The notes: generated from the sequence alone by a model not told the origin. Positions 7,582 through 17,914 are shown, counted from the stretch's first letter. The stretch is 43,618 bases of DNA from Gammaproteobacteria bacterium (GCA_023381645.1 JAMCRJ010000069.1:1-43618), one strand, 5' to 3'. Program-made: numbers and translations.

Positions 7582-7986
7582 TCAGTGATTGCTCAGGGTT
7601 GCGAAACTGATCCGGGTCAGGCCGGCTTCCTGCGCTGCGTCCAGTACATCGATGACGTACTGCTGCGTCGTATTTTTGTCCGCGCGCAGGACGATCACCC
7701 GTTCCGGATCTTTGGCGGCAAGCGCTTTGAGTTGGCCGGCCAGATCGGACATGGGCACCACCTGCTTGTTCATACGCACCTGCCCAGCCGCGCTGAGGTC
7801 GATGGTGATAGGGGTTTTCGGCTCACCGGCGGTGGCCTGCTGGGCTTTGGGCAGTTCCATGGAAAGATGGGACTGGTGCACAAAGCTGCTGGTGACCATG
7901 AAGAACAGCAGCAGCACCAGCACGATGTCGACCATGGAGATCACATTGATCTCCGGCTCTTCGCTCACCCGCTGACGCAGATTCAT
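7582..7986 (-). CDS. exbD: ExbD/TolR-family biopolymer transport protein
   Basis: A 134-residue inner-membrane protein with a short cytoplasmic N-terminus, one membrane helix (about 14-36) carrying the proton-path Asp D20 in SMVDIVLVLLLFFM, and a periplasmic domain (about 37-134). With ExbB it forms a proton-driven motor that energises TonB-type or Tol-type outer-membrane processes. Its ATG overlaps the exbB stop by four bases. ExbD rather than TolR is favoured by the comEC-exbB-exbD-lpxK-kdsB order known in other proteobacteria; no tonB or tolA lies nearby. Confidence 0.88.
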   Translation of the reverse strand: MNLRQRVSEEPEINVISMVDIVLVLLLFFMVTSSFVHQSHLSMELPKAQQATAGEPKTPITIDLSAAGQVRMNKQVVPMSDLAGQLKALAAKDPERVIVLRADKNTTQQYVIDVLDAAQEAGLTRISFATLSNH

Positions 7987-8603
7987 TTTTCCGTCCCCGC
8001 GGCTATCTGATTCACCAGTTTCAGCGCCTCTTTTTCGAGGGACAACACCAGCGTATCGACCTGTCCTTTGAAATACCGATAGAACATCAGGCTGGGGATA
8101 GCGACGATAAGGCCGCTGGCAGTGGTGATGAGCGCTTCGGCGATGCCGCTCGCCAACGCCTTGGGATCGCCCGCGCCCACCATGCCGATAGCCGCAAAAG
8201 CATGCATGATGCCGAATACGGTTCCAAGCAGACCCAGCAGGGGCGCCACACCGGCGATACTACCCAGAAAGTTGAGGTAACGATCGAGATGTGCCACTTC
8301 ATGACGGCCGGTCTCTTCCACCGACTCCTTGATCACGTCGCGCGGCTGTCCCGCGCTCTGGAGCGCCACCAGCATCATCCTGGCCAGGGGCGTGTCGTTT
8401 TCATACAGCACCTTGACGGCCTGCTGCACCTTGCCCGCGTCCACCAGTTCCCCGACTCGGGGCGCGAGATCACGCGGTGCAATACGTCCCCGCCGCAAGA
8501 CCCAGAGACGATTACCGGCGATGGCCAAAGCGACGATTGCCGCCAAAATGAGAATCGGCAGAACAAATCCGCCCAACTTGAACAATCCCAGCAACTCTTG
8601 CAC
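7983..8603 (-). CDS. exbB: ExbB/TolQ-family proton channel subunit
   Basis: A 206-residue membrane protein with helices at about 10-30, 113-136 and 155-178, and a large cytoplasmic loop between the first two. LLGLLGTVFGIMHAF and IAEALITTASGLIVAIPSLMFY are the conserved MotA/TolQ/ExbB segments lining the proton path. The start is GTG 8603, preceded by GGAGG at about 5 bases. It opens the tightly overlapped part of the operon, 93 bp downstream of comEC. Partner is ExbD. Confidence 0.9.
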   Translation of the reverse strand: MQELLGLFKLGGFVLPILILAAIVALAIAGNRLWVLRRGRIAPRDLAPRVGELVDAGKVQQAVKVLYENDTPLARMMLVALQSAGQPRDVIKESVEETGRHEVAHLDRYLNFLGSIAGVAPLLGLLGTVFGIMHAFAAIGMVGAGDPKALASGIAEALITTASGLIVAIPSLMFYRYFKGQVDTLVLSLEKEALKLVNQIAAGTEK

Positions 8604-8696
8604 ATCGCCTCCAAAACCCGTTCGATTGTGACGAAGCCGGAATATAGCATATCACCCGGGAAACGGCAGCGACCGGCCCCGTGCAGGCGTCCGCGT

Positions 8697-10907
8697 TCAG
8701 GCGCCGGGTTGCCAGTAGGCGGGCGACGGCGGCCGGGCATGATGTAAGCGCCCGGCCTGCCAGATCCATGTGCCCGACTTGCCCTCGCCCAGATAATAGA
8801 TCTGCGCCTGGGTTGCGGCAGCCGCCAACGCCGCTCTTTCCGTGTTGCCCAGACTGGCGGGGACGAAGATGGCCTGCGCTCGATGCAGCACGACGCCCTG
8901 CTCCGCGACAAGGCGATGGATCGTCGCGGCATCGGCGTCACCCAGAATAAGTACATCGGGTCCGGCGCCCCAGGTCACGATGCAGGGCTGGACAGGTGCA
9001 TTCAGGGTCAGGAAATGCATCTCTGCCGGTGCACCACCGTCGGCTCGACAGAAGGCCGATGCCGGTGGTCCTCCGGGATAATCGCGGGCTCCGGCAGGCC
9101 ACCACTGACGGACAGCAACAGGCAGCGGCTGCGGTGCGGAAATGTCGCTGCGTAACCATGCATCCACCCGCGTCACGCCCTGCTGGCGCAGCGCCGCCGT
9201 AAGCGCGAGGCTGCTGCTGTGGCGACTGGCCGCCTTCCAGAGATTTGCCGAGAAAATACCGCTCTGTGACCCCTTCTGCCAGAACAGCAGCATGCCGGAT
9301 CCCGCATCCAGCGCACGCAATTCCAGATCAGCGGTACCCCCGGCGGGGATCAGGAGCGGTACCATGCCCAGCAAAGCCAGGGGGCGCCCCGGCCAACCCG
9401 GCGGCAGAAAAAAGATGCTCAGCCCCAGCACCGCCGCCAGCAAGGCCCAGGTGCGGCCCGTACCCGTGCTGACCCGCGCAAATGGGATATGCAGCAGAAT
9501 GCGCAGCAATGCGGTCACTGCATCCATTTCCAGCGCCACCAGATGAAAGAGCAGGCGGCTGAGCAGTTCCAGATCCAGCAGTGAAAAAAGCGCGCCTAGC
9601 AAGGCCAGGGGCACTGCAAGCATCTCGACCAGCGGGATCACCAACACGTTTGCAACCGGGGAAATCAGGGAAACCTGTCCGAAGAGTCCCGCCAGTAAAG
9701 GCATCAGGGCAACGGAAACCATCCACTGGCTGCGCAGCAACGCGCGCCAGCCGCCTTCCCCATAGCCGATGGCCACCAGCACGGCCACGGCGCCCAGAGA
9801 AAGCCAGAACCCCACCTCCACCAGTGCGCCGGGGTTTCCGAAGGCGATGAGCAGCGCGGCCAGGGACAGCCCCTGCCAGGCATTGTTGGGACGTCCCAGC
9901 AGATGGGCGAGTGCCGCTGCCGTGACCATCCAGGCGGCGCGTTCGCCGGGAATCTGCATGCCGGCAAAACTGGCATAGCCCCAAGCCGCCGGGATGCTGC
10001 AGAGGACCCCCGCCGTCTGCGCCGGCCAGCGGGCGACCAGCCAGGGGATACGCCGCCACAGCCATTGACTGAGCCACAGGGTCAGTCCGGCAACCACGGC
10101 CACGTGGGAACCGGAGATCACCAGCAAGTGGGTGGTGCCCGTATCCCGGTAGACCTGCCAGATCTCCGGCGGGAGCTGGTTACCGACACCAATGCTCAGC
10201 GCCTGCACGAAGCCCGCCGCTTCGCGGTCCAGGGCCATATTGCTGGCATGGAGCACCGTCTCGCGGACCACCGCGATTTCGTCCTGGAGATTCGCGCGGG
10301 AAACCGGCAACAGCCGGGCATCCTGCAGCCCTGCCACCCCGCCCTCCCCCGCCCAAAAACGCTGTCGGGCGAGGTCAGCAAAGGGGCTGCCGGGCAGACT
10401 GGCAAGAGACTCACCGTGCAACCGCAACTGCCAGCGTTGCCCGACTACGGGGACTTCCGGAAGATTGCCGTGAACGAGAATGGTGTCAGGCCGGGCGCCG
10501 GCAGGGGCCTCTGCCGACCAGTGCTCGGGCGCCACCAGAAAGCGATACTCCCGGCCCCCCAATTGGGGTATGGAAACGATGCGCCCCCGGACACTGAAGT
10601 CCTGGCCCACCGGCCACTGTACGGCAAGGCGCAGATCGGCCTGCCAGATGCCCCAGGCAAAGGCCGCCGCTGCGACGGTCAACAGCAGCGCAGGCCGCCA
10701 TTTCCAAACCAGGAGCAGTCCGGGAAGCGCGACGGAAAGCGGAATCCACAAAGCAGGCAATTGCCGGAAGCTGTGAAAAAAACCCAGCCCCAGCCCCATC
10801 GCGATGACCAGGAGCGGCAAGGACGGCCAGGATTTGGCCCAGGGCAGCGGCTTGGCTACACTAGCCCCCTTACGACTCAGGAAATATCGCATTGCGCCTA
10901 CCTGCAT
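8697..10907 (-). CDS. comEC: ComEC/Rec2-type DNA-uptake channel with degenerate beta-lactamase-like domain
   Basis: A 736-residue inner-membrane protein. Hydrophobic N-terminal helices are followed by the OB-type segment (GQDFSVRGRIVSIPQ), the competence domain with SIGVGNQLPPEIWQVYRDTGTTHLLVISGSH, and many helices up to about residue 515. ComEC passes single-stranded DNA into the cytoplasm during transformation. The C-terminal metallo-beta-lactamase-like domain (about 528-736) is present, but its first loop reads LDAGSGM and the HxDxDH metal motif is replaced by RSDISA (about 587-592). Nuclease activity there is therefore unlikely, though LILGDADAATI keeps the fold. GGAAGG precedes ATG 10907; ATG 10892 is an alternative. 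It leads the envelope operon and overlaps the divergent DUF2062 gene. Confidence 0.88.
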   Translation of the reverse strand: MQVGAMRYFLSRKGASVAKPLPWAKSWPSLPLLVIAMGLGLGFFHSFRQLPALWIPLSVALPGLLLVWKWRPALLLTVAAAAFAWGIWQADLRLAVQWPVGQDFSVRGRIVSIPQLGGREYRFLVAPEHWSAEAPAGARPDTILVHGNLPEVPVVGQRWQLRLHGESLASLPGSPFADLARQRFWAGEGGVAGLQDARLLPVSRANLQDEIAVVRETVLHASNMALDREAAGFVQALSIGVGNQLPPEIWQVYRDTGTTHLLVISGSHVAVVAGLTLWLSQWLWRRIPWLVARWPAQTAGVLCSIPAAWGYASFAGMQIPGERAAWMVTAAALAHLLGRPNNAWQGLSLAALLIAFGNPGALVEVGFWLSLGAVAVLVAIGYGEGGWRALLRSQWMVSVALMPLLAGLFGQVSLISPVANVLVIPLVEMLAVPLALLGALFSLLDLELLSRLLFHLVALEMDAVTALLRILLHIPFARVSTGTGRTWALLAAVLGLSIFFLPPGWPGRPLALLGMVPLLIPAGGTADLELRALDAGSGMLLFWQKGSQSGIFSANLWKAASRHSSSLALTAALRQQGVTRVDAWLRSDISAPQPLPVAVRQWWPAGARDYPGGPPASAFCRADGGAPAEMHFLTLNAPVQPCIVTWGAGPDVLILGDADAATIHRLVAEQGVVLHRAQAIFVPASLGNTERAALAAAATQAQIYYLGEGKSGTWIWQAGRLHHARPPSPAYWQPGA

Positions 10908-11452
10908 TCTGTCGCCTTCCCACCCGCGAGGACATCCTCAGCAAACGACCGCTGGGGCGCTTTACCCATTACCTGGCCCGCCCGGTACTCTGGCATCCCC
11001 ATCGCCACAACGTCGCCCGTGGCGCCGCGATCGGCACTTTTATCGGCAGCCTGCCTTTTTTTGGCCATGTTCTGAGCATCCTGCTCATCAGTCTCTGGCG
11101 TCGCGCCTATATCCCCGTCGGCGTCGTCATGCCTTTCATCGTGACGGGACCCTTTACCATCGTGCCCTTTTTCTTCGCATCCTATGAACTGGGGTTCTGG
11201 CTGCTCAACCAGTTGGGGCTGGCCCCGCCCATCACGATTCATTATGCGGATATCCACGCCATGGTCCATGGACAGATCAGTGTAATGGCCATGGGAGACC
11301 GCCTCTGGCATGCCTACCTCCTCACCTGGCTGGGCAGCATCATTCTTGGCGGGGCGCTCGCCCTGATACTGTACTTTGGAGTACTCGGTAGCTGGCGACT
11401 CTGGATACTGTGGCGGCTGCGACGCCGTCGCCTGCAGCGCAGCCGGTTTTAG
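10892..11452 (+). CDS. DUF2062 membrane protein
   Basis: A 186-residue protein with about three membrane helices. The family signature is clear: HYLARPVLWHPHRHNVARGA, then AIGTFIGSLPFFGHVLS, then MPFIVTGPFTIVPFFFASYELG. DUF2062 proteins are small inner-membrane proteins of unknown function, common in proteobacteria. A basic tail ([11 protein letters not shown]) would lie in the cytoplasm. The only in-frame start is TTG 10892, preceded by AGGAAA; this makes its 5' end overlap the divergent comEC start by 16 bases. Its stop overlaps the lolD stop tail to tail at 11449-11452. Confidence 0.85.
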   Translation: MRLPAFCRLPTREDILSKRPLGRFTHYLARPVLWHPHRHNVARGAAIGTFIGSLPFFGHVLSILLISLWRRAYIPVGVVMPFIVTGPFTIVPFFFASYELGFWLLNQLGLAPPITIHYADIHAMVHGQISVMAMGDRLWHAYLLTWLGSIILGGALALILYFGVLGSWRLWILWRLRRRRLQRSRF

Positions 11453-12144
11453 TGCATAGCGTCCAGGGGCTGCAGGACGCCATCCTGCAGCCGGAGTACG
11501 TGCTCCATGTGTGCCGCCAGCGCCGGCTCATGGGTGACGATAACCAGTGCGGTACCCAGTTCCTGATTGAGGTCGAGCATCAGTTGGTGGACGCTCTCCG
11601 CCGACTCGCTGTCGAGATTGCCGGTGGGTTCGTCGGCGAGGAGCAGCGCCGGGCGGGTGACCAGGGCGCGCGCCAGCGCAACCCGTTGCCGTTCGCCACC
11701 GGAGAGCATGCCGGGTTTGTGATCCAGGCGCTCACCCAGCCCGACGCGGGTCAGGATTTCCTTGCCCCAGGGCTCTACCGAATGGCGCGGCACCCGGCGT
11801 ATCAGGAGAGGGAGCAGGACATTCTCCAGCGCGGTGAATTCGGGCAGCAAACGGTGCAATTGATAGACGAAACCGACACTCTGATTGCGCAAACGGCTGC
11901 GCGCCGATTCGCTGAGTTTGTAGACCTCCTGCCCGAGGATCCGCACCGCTCCTCCCGACGGGCGCTCCAATCCGCCCATGAGGTGCATCAGTGTGCTCTT
12001 GCCCTGCCCGGAGGCGCCGACAATCGCCAGACGTTCGCCACGGCGCACCTGCAGATTGATATCGCGGATAACCTCCAGGCGCTCGCGGCCAATGGCGAAG
12101 CTCTGCCGCAGATGTTCGACGGAAAGAACGATCTGCTCACTCAT
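11449..12144 (-). CDS. lolD: LolD, ATPase of the lipoprotein-releasing ABC transporter
   Basis: A 231-residue ABC ATPase that powers release of outer-membrane lipoproteins from the inner membrane. Motifs in order are Walker [10 protein letters not shown] (43-51), the Q-loop region [19 protein letters not shown] (91-109), signature LSGGERQR (147-154), Walker [10 protein letters not shown] (167-175) and the switch His in VIVTHEP. The Q-loop region closely follows the LolD pattern and separates it from MacB-type ATPases. It overlaps lolC/E by 8 bases, its membrane partner. Confidence 0.93.
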   Translation of the reverse strand: MSEQIVLSVEHLRQSFAIGRERLEVIRDINLQVRRGERLAIVGASGQGKSTLMHLMGGLERPSGGAVRILGQEVYKLSESARSRLRNQSVGFVYQLHRLLPEFTALENVLLPLLIRRVPRHSVEPWGKEILTRVGLGERLDHKPGMLSGGERQRVALARALVTRPALLLADEPTGNLDSESAESVHQLMLDLNQELGTALVIVTHEPALAAHMEHVLRLQDGVLQPLDAMH

Positions 12145-13381
12145 AACGCAACGCCTCCGCAGGAGCGACGCGGGAGGCGCGCCAGGAGGGATACAACGTC
12201 GCTATCCAGCTCATGATGAGCGCGGCAATGGCCACATGGATCACATCCCAGGGCTCCAGCTTGGAGGGTAACTGACTGATGGAATAAACCTCCGGCGAGA
12301 TGAATTGGACGTGAAACAACTGCTCGATGGCCGGTACCAGGGTCGGAATATTCAACGCCAGCAACACCCCGAAGAAGACACCGAGCAGCGTGCCAAAGAG
12401 TCCGATGATCCCGCCCTGAACCATGAAAATCAGCATGATACTGCGCGGCGTCACGCCGATGGTGCGGAGAATGGCGATGTCCGTTTCCTTATCGGTGACT
12501 ACCATCACCAGTGTCGCCACGATGTTGAAGGCGGCGACGGCGATGATGAGCGACAGGATCACAAACATCACCAGTTTCTCCATGCTCAGGGCCTTGAAGA
12601 AGTTCTCGTGGGTCTGGGTCCAGTCCTGGATATAAAAAGCGGCGCCAAGCTGTTGTTGCAGACGGGCGGCGAAGGCCGGGGCCGCAAAGGGGTCTTGGAT
12701 CTGCATGCGCAGACCCGTCACACCCTGGTTCAGCCCGTAGAGCCGCTGCGCATCGCCCAGATTGATATAGGCCATGCCGCTGTCGTAGGCGTAAATACCG
12801 ACGGAAAAGAGCCCCACCACCGTGAACTGGCGCAGGGCGGGGGTTACACCCAGCGGGGTCACGCCGCCCTGGGGAGAAATCAGGGTGACCTTGTCACCTA
12901 CGGCCACACCCAGTTGCCGCGCCAGAGCGCGTCCGAGAACGATACTCCAGGGGTGAGTCTGCAGAGACTGCAACTCGCCCATTTTCATGTCCTGGCTGAG
13001 CTTGTTGACACGGTTCTCCAACGCCGGATCGATGCCCTCGATCACCGCGCCACTGACCAGCCCGTCGTGGGAGAGCATGGCCTGCGACTGAACATAGGGT
13101 GCCACTCCGGTCACACCGGGAACCGTCGAAAGGCGCTTCACCGCCGTCGGCCAGTCCAGTACCGGCACCCCGTTGCCCTGAATGATGACATCAGAGGTCA
13201 CCGCCAGAATCCGCGAACGCAGGGTATGATCAAAGCCATTCATCACCGCCATGACCGCGATGAGCGCCGCCACACCGATGACCATGCCCATGATCGCCGT
13301 GCCGGTAATGAAGGAAATGAAGTGATTGCGACGCTTGGCGCGGGTATAACGCAGCCCGATCCAGAGCTCATAAAACCTCAT
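12137..13381 (-). CDS. lolC: LolC/LolE-type lipoprotein-releasing permease
   Basis: A 414-residue FtsX-type permease. Helix 1 at about 25-48 ([20 protein letters not shown]) is followed by a periplasmic domain to about 265 and three C-terminal helices. The N-terminal [21 protein letters not shown] and the C-terminal [18 protein letters not shown] are diagnostic. Only one permease gene accompanies lolD, so it may act as a homodimer (a LolF-type arrangement) or have a partner elsewhere. ATG 13381 overlaps the lysS stop by four bases. Confidence 0.92.
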   Translation of the reverse strand: MRFYELWIGLRYTRAKRRNHFISFITGTAIMGMVIGVAALIAVMAVMNGFDHTLRSRILAVTSDVIIQGNGVPVLDWPTAVKRLSTVPGVTGVAPYVQSQAMLSHDGLVSGAVIEGIDPALENRVNKLSQDMKMGELQSLQTHPWSIVLGRALARQLGVAVGDKVTLISPQGGVTPLGVTPALRQFTVVGLFSVGIYAYDSGMAYINLGDAQRLYGLNQGVTGLRMQIQDPFAAPAFAARLQQQLGAAFYIQDWTQTHENFFKALSMEKLVMFVILSLIIAVAAFNIVATLVMVVTDKETDIAILRTIGVTPRSIMLIFMVQGGIIGLFGTLLGVFFGVLLALNIPTLVPAIEQLFHVQFISPEVYSISQLPSKLEPWDVIHVAIAALIMSWIATLYPSWRASRVAPAEALRYE

Positions 13382-14868
13382 GACTGTTCCGGCCGCAGAT
13401 GGGGGAAAAGGATCACTTCGCGAATGCTGGGCTGATCGGCGAGCAGCATGACCAGACGGTCAATGCCCAGCCCCACCCCTGCCGTCGGCGGCATGCCGTA
13501 TTCCAGGGCGCGGATATAGTCGGCGTCGAAGAACATCGCCTCCTCGTCCCCGGCATCCTTGGCCTCGACCTGCGCCCGGAAGCGGGCGGCCTGGTCTTCG
13601 GGATCATTCAACTCGGAGAAGCCGTTGGCCAGCTCGCGGCCGGCGATCATCAGCTCGAAACGATCCGTGACCTCGGGGTCGAGATCATTGCGGCGCGCCA
13701 GCGGGCTGACTTCCAGGGGATACTCGGTGATGAAGGTGGGCTGCTGGAGATGGCCTTCCACCGTCTTCTCGAAGATTTCGATGAGACGCTTGCCCCAGCC
13801 CCAGGCGGGCTGACAGGGCAGGTGCAACTGCGCGAGCTTGGCAGCCAGCACGGCGGGGTCCCGCAGATCGGCATCCGCCAGATCGGGGTTATGGGCACGC
13901 ACCGACTCCGTCACCGTCAAGCGGTGGAAGGGTTTGCCGAGGTCAATCTCCAGCCCTTGATAGTTTATCGCCGTAGTGCCCAGGGCCGCCTGTGCCGCGG
14001 CGCGGATCAGGGTCTCGGTGAGGTCCATGGCGCGCACATGGTCGGCGTAGGCCTCGTACCATTCGAGCATGGTGAACTCGGGGTTATGGCGGGTGGAGAT
14101 GCCTTCATTGCGGAAGTTGCGGTTGATCTCAAAGACCTGCTCGATGCCGCCCACCACCAACCGCTTGAGGTACAGCTCCGGGGCGATACGCAGGTAAAGG
14201 GTCATGTCGAGGGCATGGTGATGGGTGACGAAGGGCCGCGCCGTGGCACCGCCGGGGACGGGCTGCATCATGGGCGTCTCCGCCTCATAAAAGCCGCGCT
14301 GGCGCAGACCATCGCGCAGAGCTGCCACCGTTTCGGCACGAATCTGGAAGGTGCGGCGGGTGGCTTCGGTGACGATCAGATCGACATAGCGCTGGCGGAA
14401 ACGGGTTTCCGGGTCGGCGAGTCCGTGCCATTTTTCCGGCAGCGGGCGCAGGGCCTTGCTCAACAGTTGGAGGCCATGCACTTTGACCGAAAGCTCACCG
14501 GTCTTGGTGCGGAACAGGATGCCATCCACACCGATGATGTCGCCGAAATCCAGGCCCTTGAAGCGCGCGTAGACCTCTTCGCCCAGGTTATCGCGGCTGA
14601 CAAAGAGTTGAATACGCCCGGACTGATCCTGAATGTCGGCGAAACTGGCTTTACCCATGACCCGGCGGCTCATCAGCCGCCCGCCGAGCCGCGCCTCGAT
14701 GGGCTCCTGCTCCAGGGCCGTGGCGTCCATATCGCCATAACGCTGTTGCAGGTCGCCCGCCAAGGCATCGCGGCGGAAGCCGTTGGGATAGGCATGGCCT
14801 TCGCTGCGCCAGTGTCCCAGCTTGTCGCGCCGCACCTGCATCTGGTCATTGAGTTCCTGATCCACCAT
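13378..14868 (-). CDS. lysS: lysyl-tRNA synthetase, class II
   Basis: Charges tRNA-Lys with lysine using ATP. The 496 residues show an N-terminal OB anticodon-binding domain ([19 protein letters not shown]), then class II motif 2 in [20 protein letters not shown] and motif 3 in [15 protein letters not shown]. Length and motifs match bacterial LysRS-II. A GGAAGGGGG element precedes ATG 14868. It sits 36 bp after prfB, reproducing the well-known prfB-lysS pair of gamma- and betaproteobacteria. Confidence 0.97.
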   Translation of the reverse strand: MVDQELNDQMQVRRDKLGHWRSEGHAYPNGFRRDALAGDLQQRYGDMDATALEQEPIEARLGGRLMSRRVMGKASFADIQDQSGRIQLFVSRDNLGEEVYARFKGLDFGDIIGVDGILFRTKTGELSVKVHGLQLLSKALRPLPEKWHGLADPETRFRQRYVDLIVTEATRRTFQIRAETVAALRDGLRQRGFYEAETPMMQPVPGGATARPFVTHHHALDMTLYLRIAPELYLKRLVVGGIEQVFEINRNFRNEGISTRHNPEFTMLEWYEAYADHVRAMDLTETLIRAAAQAALGTTAINYQGLEIDLGKPFHRLTVTESVRAHNPDLADADLRDPAVLAAKLAQLHLPCQPAWGWGKRLIEIFEKTVEGHLQQPTFITEYPLEVSPLARRNDLDPEVTDRFELMIAGRELANGFSELNDPEDQAARFRAQVEAKDAGDEEAMFFDADYIRALEYGMPPTAGVGLGIDRLVMLLADQPSIREVILFPHLRPEQS

Positions 14869-14904
14869 CCGCCCCCTTCCTGCAAAATACTGAGTGACTA
14901 CCGC

Positions 14905-16003
14905 TTACAATCCGGCCTTCAACGCCGCTTCAATGAACATATCCAGCGCTCCATCGAGCACCTTCTGGGTGTCGCCCACTTCGACCCCGGTGCGCAGGTC
15001 TTTGATCCGCGACTGGTCCAGCACATAGGAACGGATCTGATGCCCCCAGCCGATATCGCTTTTGCTGTCTTCCAGCGCCTGCTTCTCGACGGCACGTTTC
15101 TGCATCTCCATCTCATAGAGCTTGGAGCGCAACATGCGCATGGCCTCGGCCCGGTTCTTGTGCTGCGAGCGGTCGGTCTGGCAGGCCACGACAATGCCCG
15201 AGGGCACATGGGTGATACGAATGGCCGAGTCGGTCTTGTTGACGTGCTGACCACCCGCCCCGCTGGCCCGGTAAGTGTCCACCTTGAGGTCCGCCGGATT
15301 GATATCCACCTCGAAACTATCGTCAATTTCTGGATAAACAAAGACGCTGGCGAAGCTGGTATGACGGCGATTGCCAGAGTCGAAAGGCGATTTGCGCACC
15401 AGGCGATGGACGCCGGTTTCGGTACGCAGCCAGCCGAAGGCATGGTCACCGCGCACATGGAGGCTGGCCGACTTGATGCCCGCCACCTCCCCCTCGGAGA
15501 CCTCCACCAGTTCCGCCGCAAAGCCATGGGACTCGGCCCAGTGCAGATACATGCGCAGAATCATTTCCGCCCAATCCTGCGCCTCGGTGCCGCCCGCGCC
15601 CGCCTGAATATCCACAAAGCAGTTTGCCGCATCCTGCGCGCCGGAGAACATGCGCTGAAATTCCAGCTTCTCGACCATGGCCAGGGCGGTGTCGAGATCC
15701 GCATCGACAGCGGCGAGGAGTTCTTCGTCCTGCTCGCTCAGGGCCAACTCCAGCATCTCGCCGCCATCGGCGAGGCTCGCGGTGAGCTTGTCCATGGGCG
15801 TGATGATGGCTTCCAGGGCAGACCGTTCGCGACCCAGTTCCTGGGCCTTTTCGGCGTTGTTCCAGATGGTCGGGTCTTCCAGCTCCCGTTGGACTTCTTC
15901 TAGGCGACCGCGTTTTTCTTCGAGGTCAAAGATACCTCCTCAGGCCCGCGACACGGACCTGGAGATCTTCGCGCAGCGCACGCATCTCGTTCACTTCTCT
16001 CAT
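14905..16003 (-). CDS. prfB: peptide chain release factor 2, with programmed +1 frameshift
   Basis: RF2 releases finished proteins at UGA and UAA. The first reading frame starts at ATG 16003 ([20 protein letters not shown]) and stops at an in-frame TGA, codon 26 (15928-15926). Shifting +1 at the CTT before it continues as [14 protein letters not shown] to the stop at 14905, giving 365 residues, the usual RF2 length. The main frame carries the GGQ loop ([16 protein letters not shown]) and the UGA-reading SPF tripeptide ([10 protein letters not shown]). Both exons read as one intact RF2, so this is the autoregulatory frameshift and not a mutation. It lies between recJ and lysS on the same strand. 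Confidence 0.97.
15926..15940 (-). promoter_or_regulatory. prfB programmed +1 frameshift signal
   Basis: On the minus strand: AGGAGG (15940-15935), TAT, the slippery CTT (15931-15929) and TGA followed by C (15928-15926). The internal Shine-Dalgarno sequence, its 3-base spacing to CTT and the weak TGA-C context reproduce the E. coli prfB signal, except AGGAGG in place of AGGGGG. When RF2 is scarce the ribosome slips by +1 and completes RF2. Confidence 0.95.
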
Positions 16004-16138
16004 GATTCTTCCTTTTCCATCAGGCCGCATCAGGACCATACCAGCGCGCACCTCGTTACCCTGCACGCAAAGGCCGTAATTATGCGCAGTTTCGGCGGCG
16101 ATCTCCAGCAGTGTTTTCAGCGTGCAGGATTTCGAAGA

Positions 16139-17914
16139 TCAAGCTCCTTCGCCGACCAACGCAACATGCCGAATACGCAATTGCAGGGTAGTCGTATCCC
16201 GGAATGTATTCACATCCAACTCGTAAGCCATGAGTACCGTCTGCCCCACTCCCACCGGGCAGATGCCGTTTTCCACGGCACCAAACCAGATGGCATCGTA
16301 ATCCATCGCATCCATTTTCACGACCAGTTTCAGATGCCTGCCGTCACCCACCGGGCGGACCTGTTCAATCCGGCCGTGGCTTCTGAAAACGGGGTGCTCC
16401 CATTGACGACCAAAGGGTTCCAAGGCAGCCAGTTCTTCCACAACGGCGAAGCTGGGAGCCACCTCCAGCGCACCATCGGTGACAATCTCCGGGCCGACCC
16501 TGTGGTCACGCAATGCGCTTGCCGCGACAGAGGCCCACGCCTCTGCAAAGCGCTGCAGACCATCCTGCTTCAAAGTCACACCACCAGCGCCCGCATGGCC
16601 GCCCCAGGCGACAAAATCATCGGGATAACGGTCGGCAATCTCCGCCAAGGCATTCCGTACATGAAAACCATGCACGGTCCTGAGCGATGCCGTGATATGT
16701 TCCGCGTCATTTTTTGGCGAGAAATAAGCGACGGGCCTGCCGAAAGACTCCGCCAGTCGCGCCGCACAAATGCCGTGGACACCCGCGTGGCCTTCCGGGT
16801 CGAATATCGTAATGGCCGCCGCGCCATCCCGAACCTGCTGTGCCGCCTGTTTTGTACTTCTTTGCAGCATGTTCGACTGGACCGCCTTACGTTCGGTGTT
16901 GTGCTCGACGAAATGCTGCGCCAGTTCTTCCGCGGCCGGAGCGTTATCACTCATCAACAGATCAACACTGCCCAGGGCCGAATCCAGGCGCCCGCGGGCG
17001 TTGATGACGGGCGCGAAATGAAAGGCCAGGGTGGCCGCGGTAATGGATCCTTTGCAACGGGTGGCTACGTACAATGCCTGCCAGGCGGGCCGGGCCACCG
17101 GCGAGTTCATGATCGCCAGGCCGCGGGCGATTATCGCCTTGTTATTGGTGGACCGCGCCAGATTGACGCAATCGGCCATGGTGCCCAGGGCAACCAGGTC
17201 CAAAAGACCGCCGAGTTTTGGCGCACTCGCGGGAAGGCCGCCGTCCTGAATCAGTCGCTGGCGAACCGCACAGCACAGCAACCACGCCACCTGCACGCCA
17301 GCGATGTAAGGATCGGGAAACGCCGAATCCTCGCGCACCGGGTTTACACAAGCCATGGCCGCAGGGGGCGGCCCGGATGCGGGCACGCCGTGATGATCCG
17401 TGACGACGACGATAAAACCGTGATCCCGCAGCCGGGCGATCCGCGCATGATCCGTGCTCCCCTGATCCGCCGTAATGATCAAGGCGGGACGCGGCGCCTC
17501 GGCGATAATGCGGTCCGTCAGCGTTTCGGTGACGCCGTAGCCGTCCCGCAGACGGTGGCCGATATAGCTGTGAATCCGCGCTTCCGGGACGCCGAAATAA
17601 TCCCGGAATGCAAACTTCAGCACCGCATGGGCCGAGGCGCCATCGGCATCGAAGTCGGAAATCAGGAGGATGGGCAGCCCCTGTTTTATGGCGGAGACGA
17701 TACATTCAGAAGCGATGTCGACATCAGGGAGCAGGTCGGGCGGGGTGAGGCCACTCAACTGCAGATTCAGCAACTCCGGCAGATTCGCGAGATCGGCGTC
17801 GCTCAATCTACCGGCAATGATCCGGGCCTGGAGCGGGGTGTATCCGAGGCGCAACGCCGCGTGCAATATCGCCGCTGCAACAGGACGGTCGACAATGCGC
17901 GCGGCTTCAGACAC
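16139..17914 (-). CDS. recJ: single-stranded-DNA exonuclease RecJ
   Basis: A 5'-3' exonuclease on single-stranded DNA used in recombination and repair. The 591 residues are close to E. coli RecJ in size. Motifs are DFDADG (87-92), D150 in TADQGSTDH, DHHG (173-176), a DLVALGTMADCV stretch with D248, NARGRLD (305-311) and GGHAGAGG in the DHHA1 domain, with the C-terminal OB-like region after it. The usual VDNG motif reads ADQG, but the metal-binding Asp is kept. GTG 17914 abuts the stop of the RpfE-like gene. A gap of 135 bp without features separates it from prfB. Confidence 0.9.
   Translation of the reverse strand: MSEAARIVDRPVAAAILHAALRLGYTPLQARIIAGRLSDADLANLPELLNLQLSGLTPPDLLPDVDIASECIVSAIKQGLPILLISDFDADGASAHAVLKFAFRDYFGVPEARIHSYIGHRLRDGYGVTETLTDRIIAEAPRPALIITADQGSTDHARIARLRDHGFIVVVTDHHGVPASGPPPAAMACVNPVREDSAFPDPYIAGVQVAWLLCCAVRQRLIQDGGLPASAPKLGGLLDLVALGTMADCVNLARSTNNKAIIARGLAIMNSPVARPAWQALYVATRCKGSITAATLAFHFAPVINARGRLDSALGSVDLLMSDNAPAAEELAQHFVEHNTERKAVQSNMLQRSTKQAAQQVRDGAAAITIFDPEGHAGVHGICAARLAESFGRPVAYFSPKNDAEHITASLRTVHGFHVRNALAEIADRYPDDFVAWGGHAGAGGVTLKQDGLQRFAEAWASVAASALRDHRVGPEIVTDGALEVAPSFAVVEELAALEPFGRQWEHPVFRSHGRIEQVRPVGDGRHLKLVVKMDAMDYDAIWFGAVENGICPVGVGQTVLMAYELDVNTFRDTTTLQLRIRHVALVGEGA

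Noticed and set aside
14905..15795. prfB as a 296-residue shortened gene
   Set aside because: The upstream frameshift signal and the N-terminal coding sequence give the full 365-residue RF2.
13399..15903. An 834-codon plus-strand frame across prfB and lysS
   Set aside because: This is a shadow frame of two well-supported minus-strand genes.
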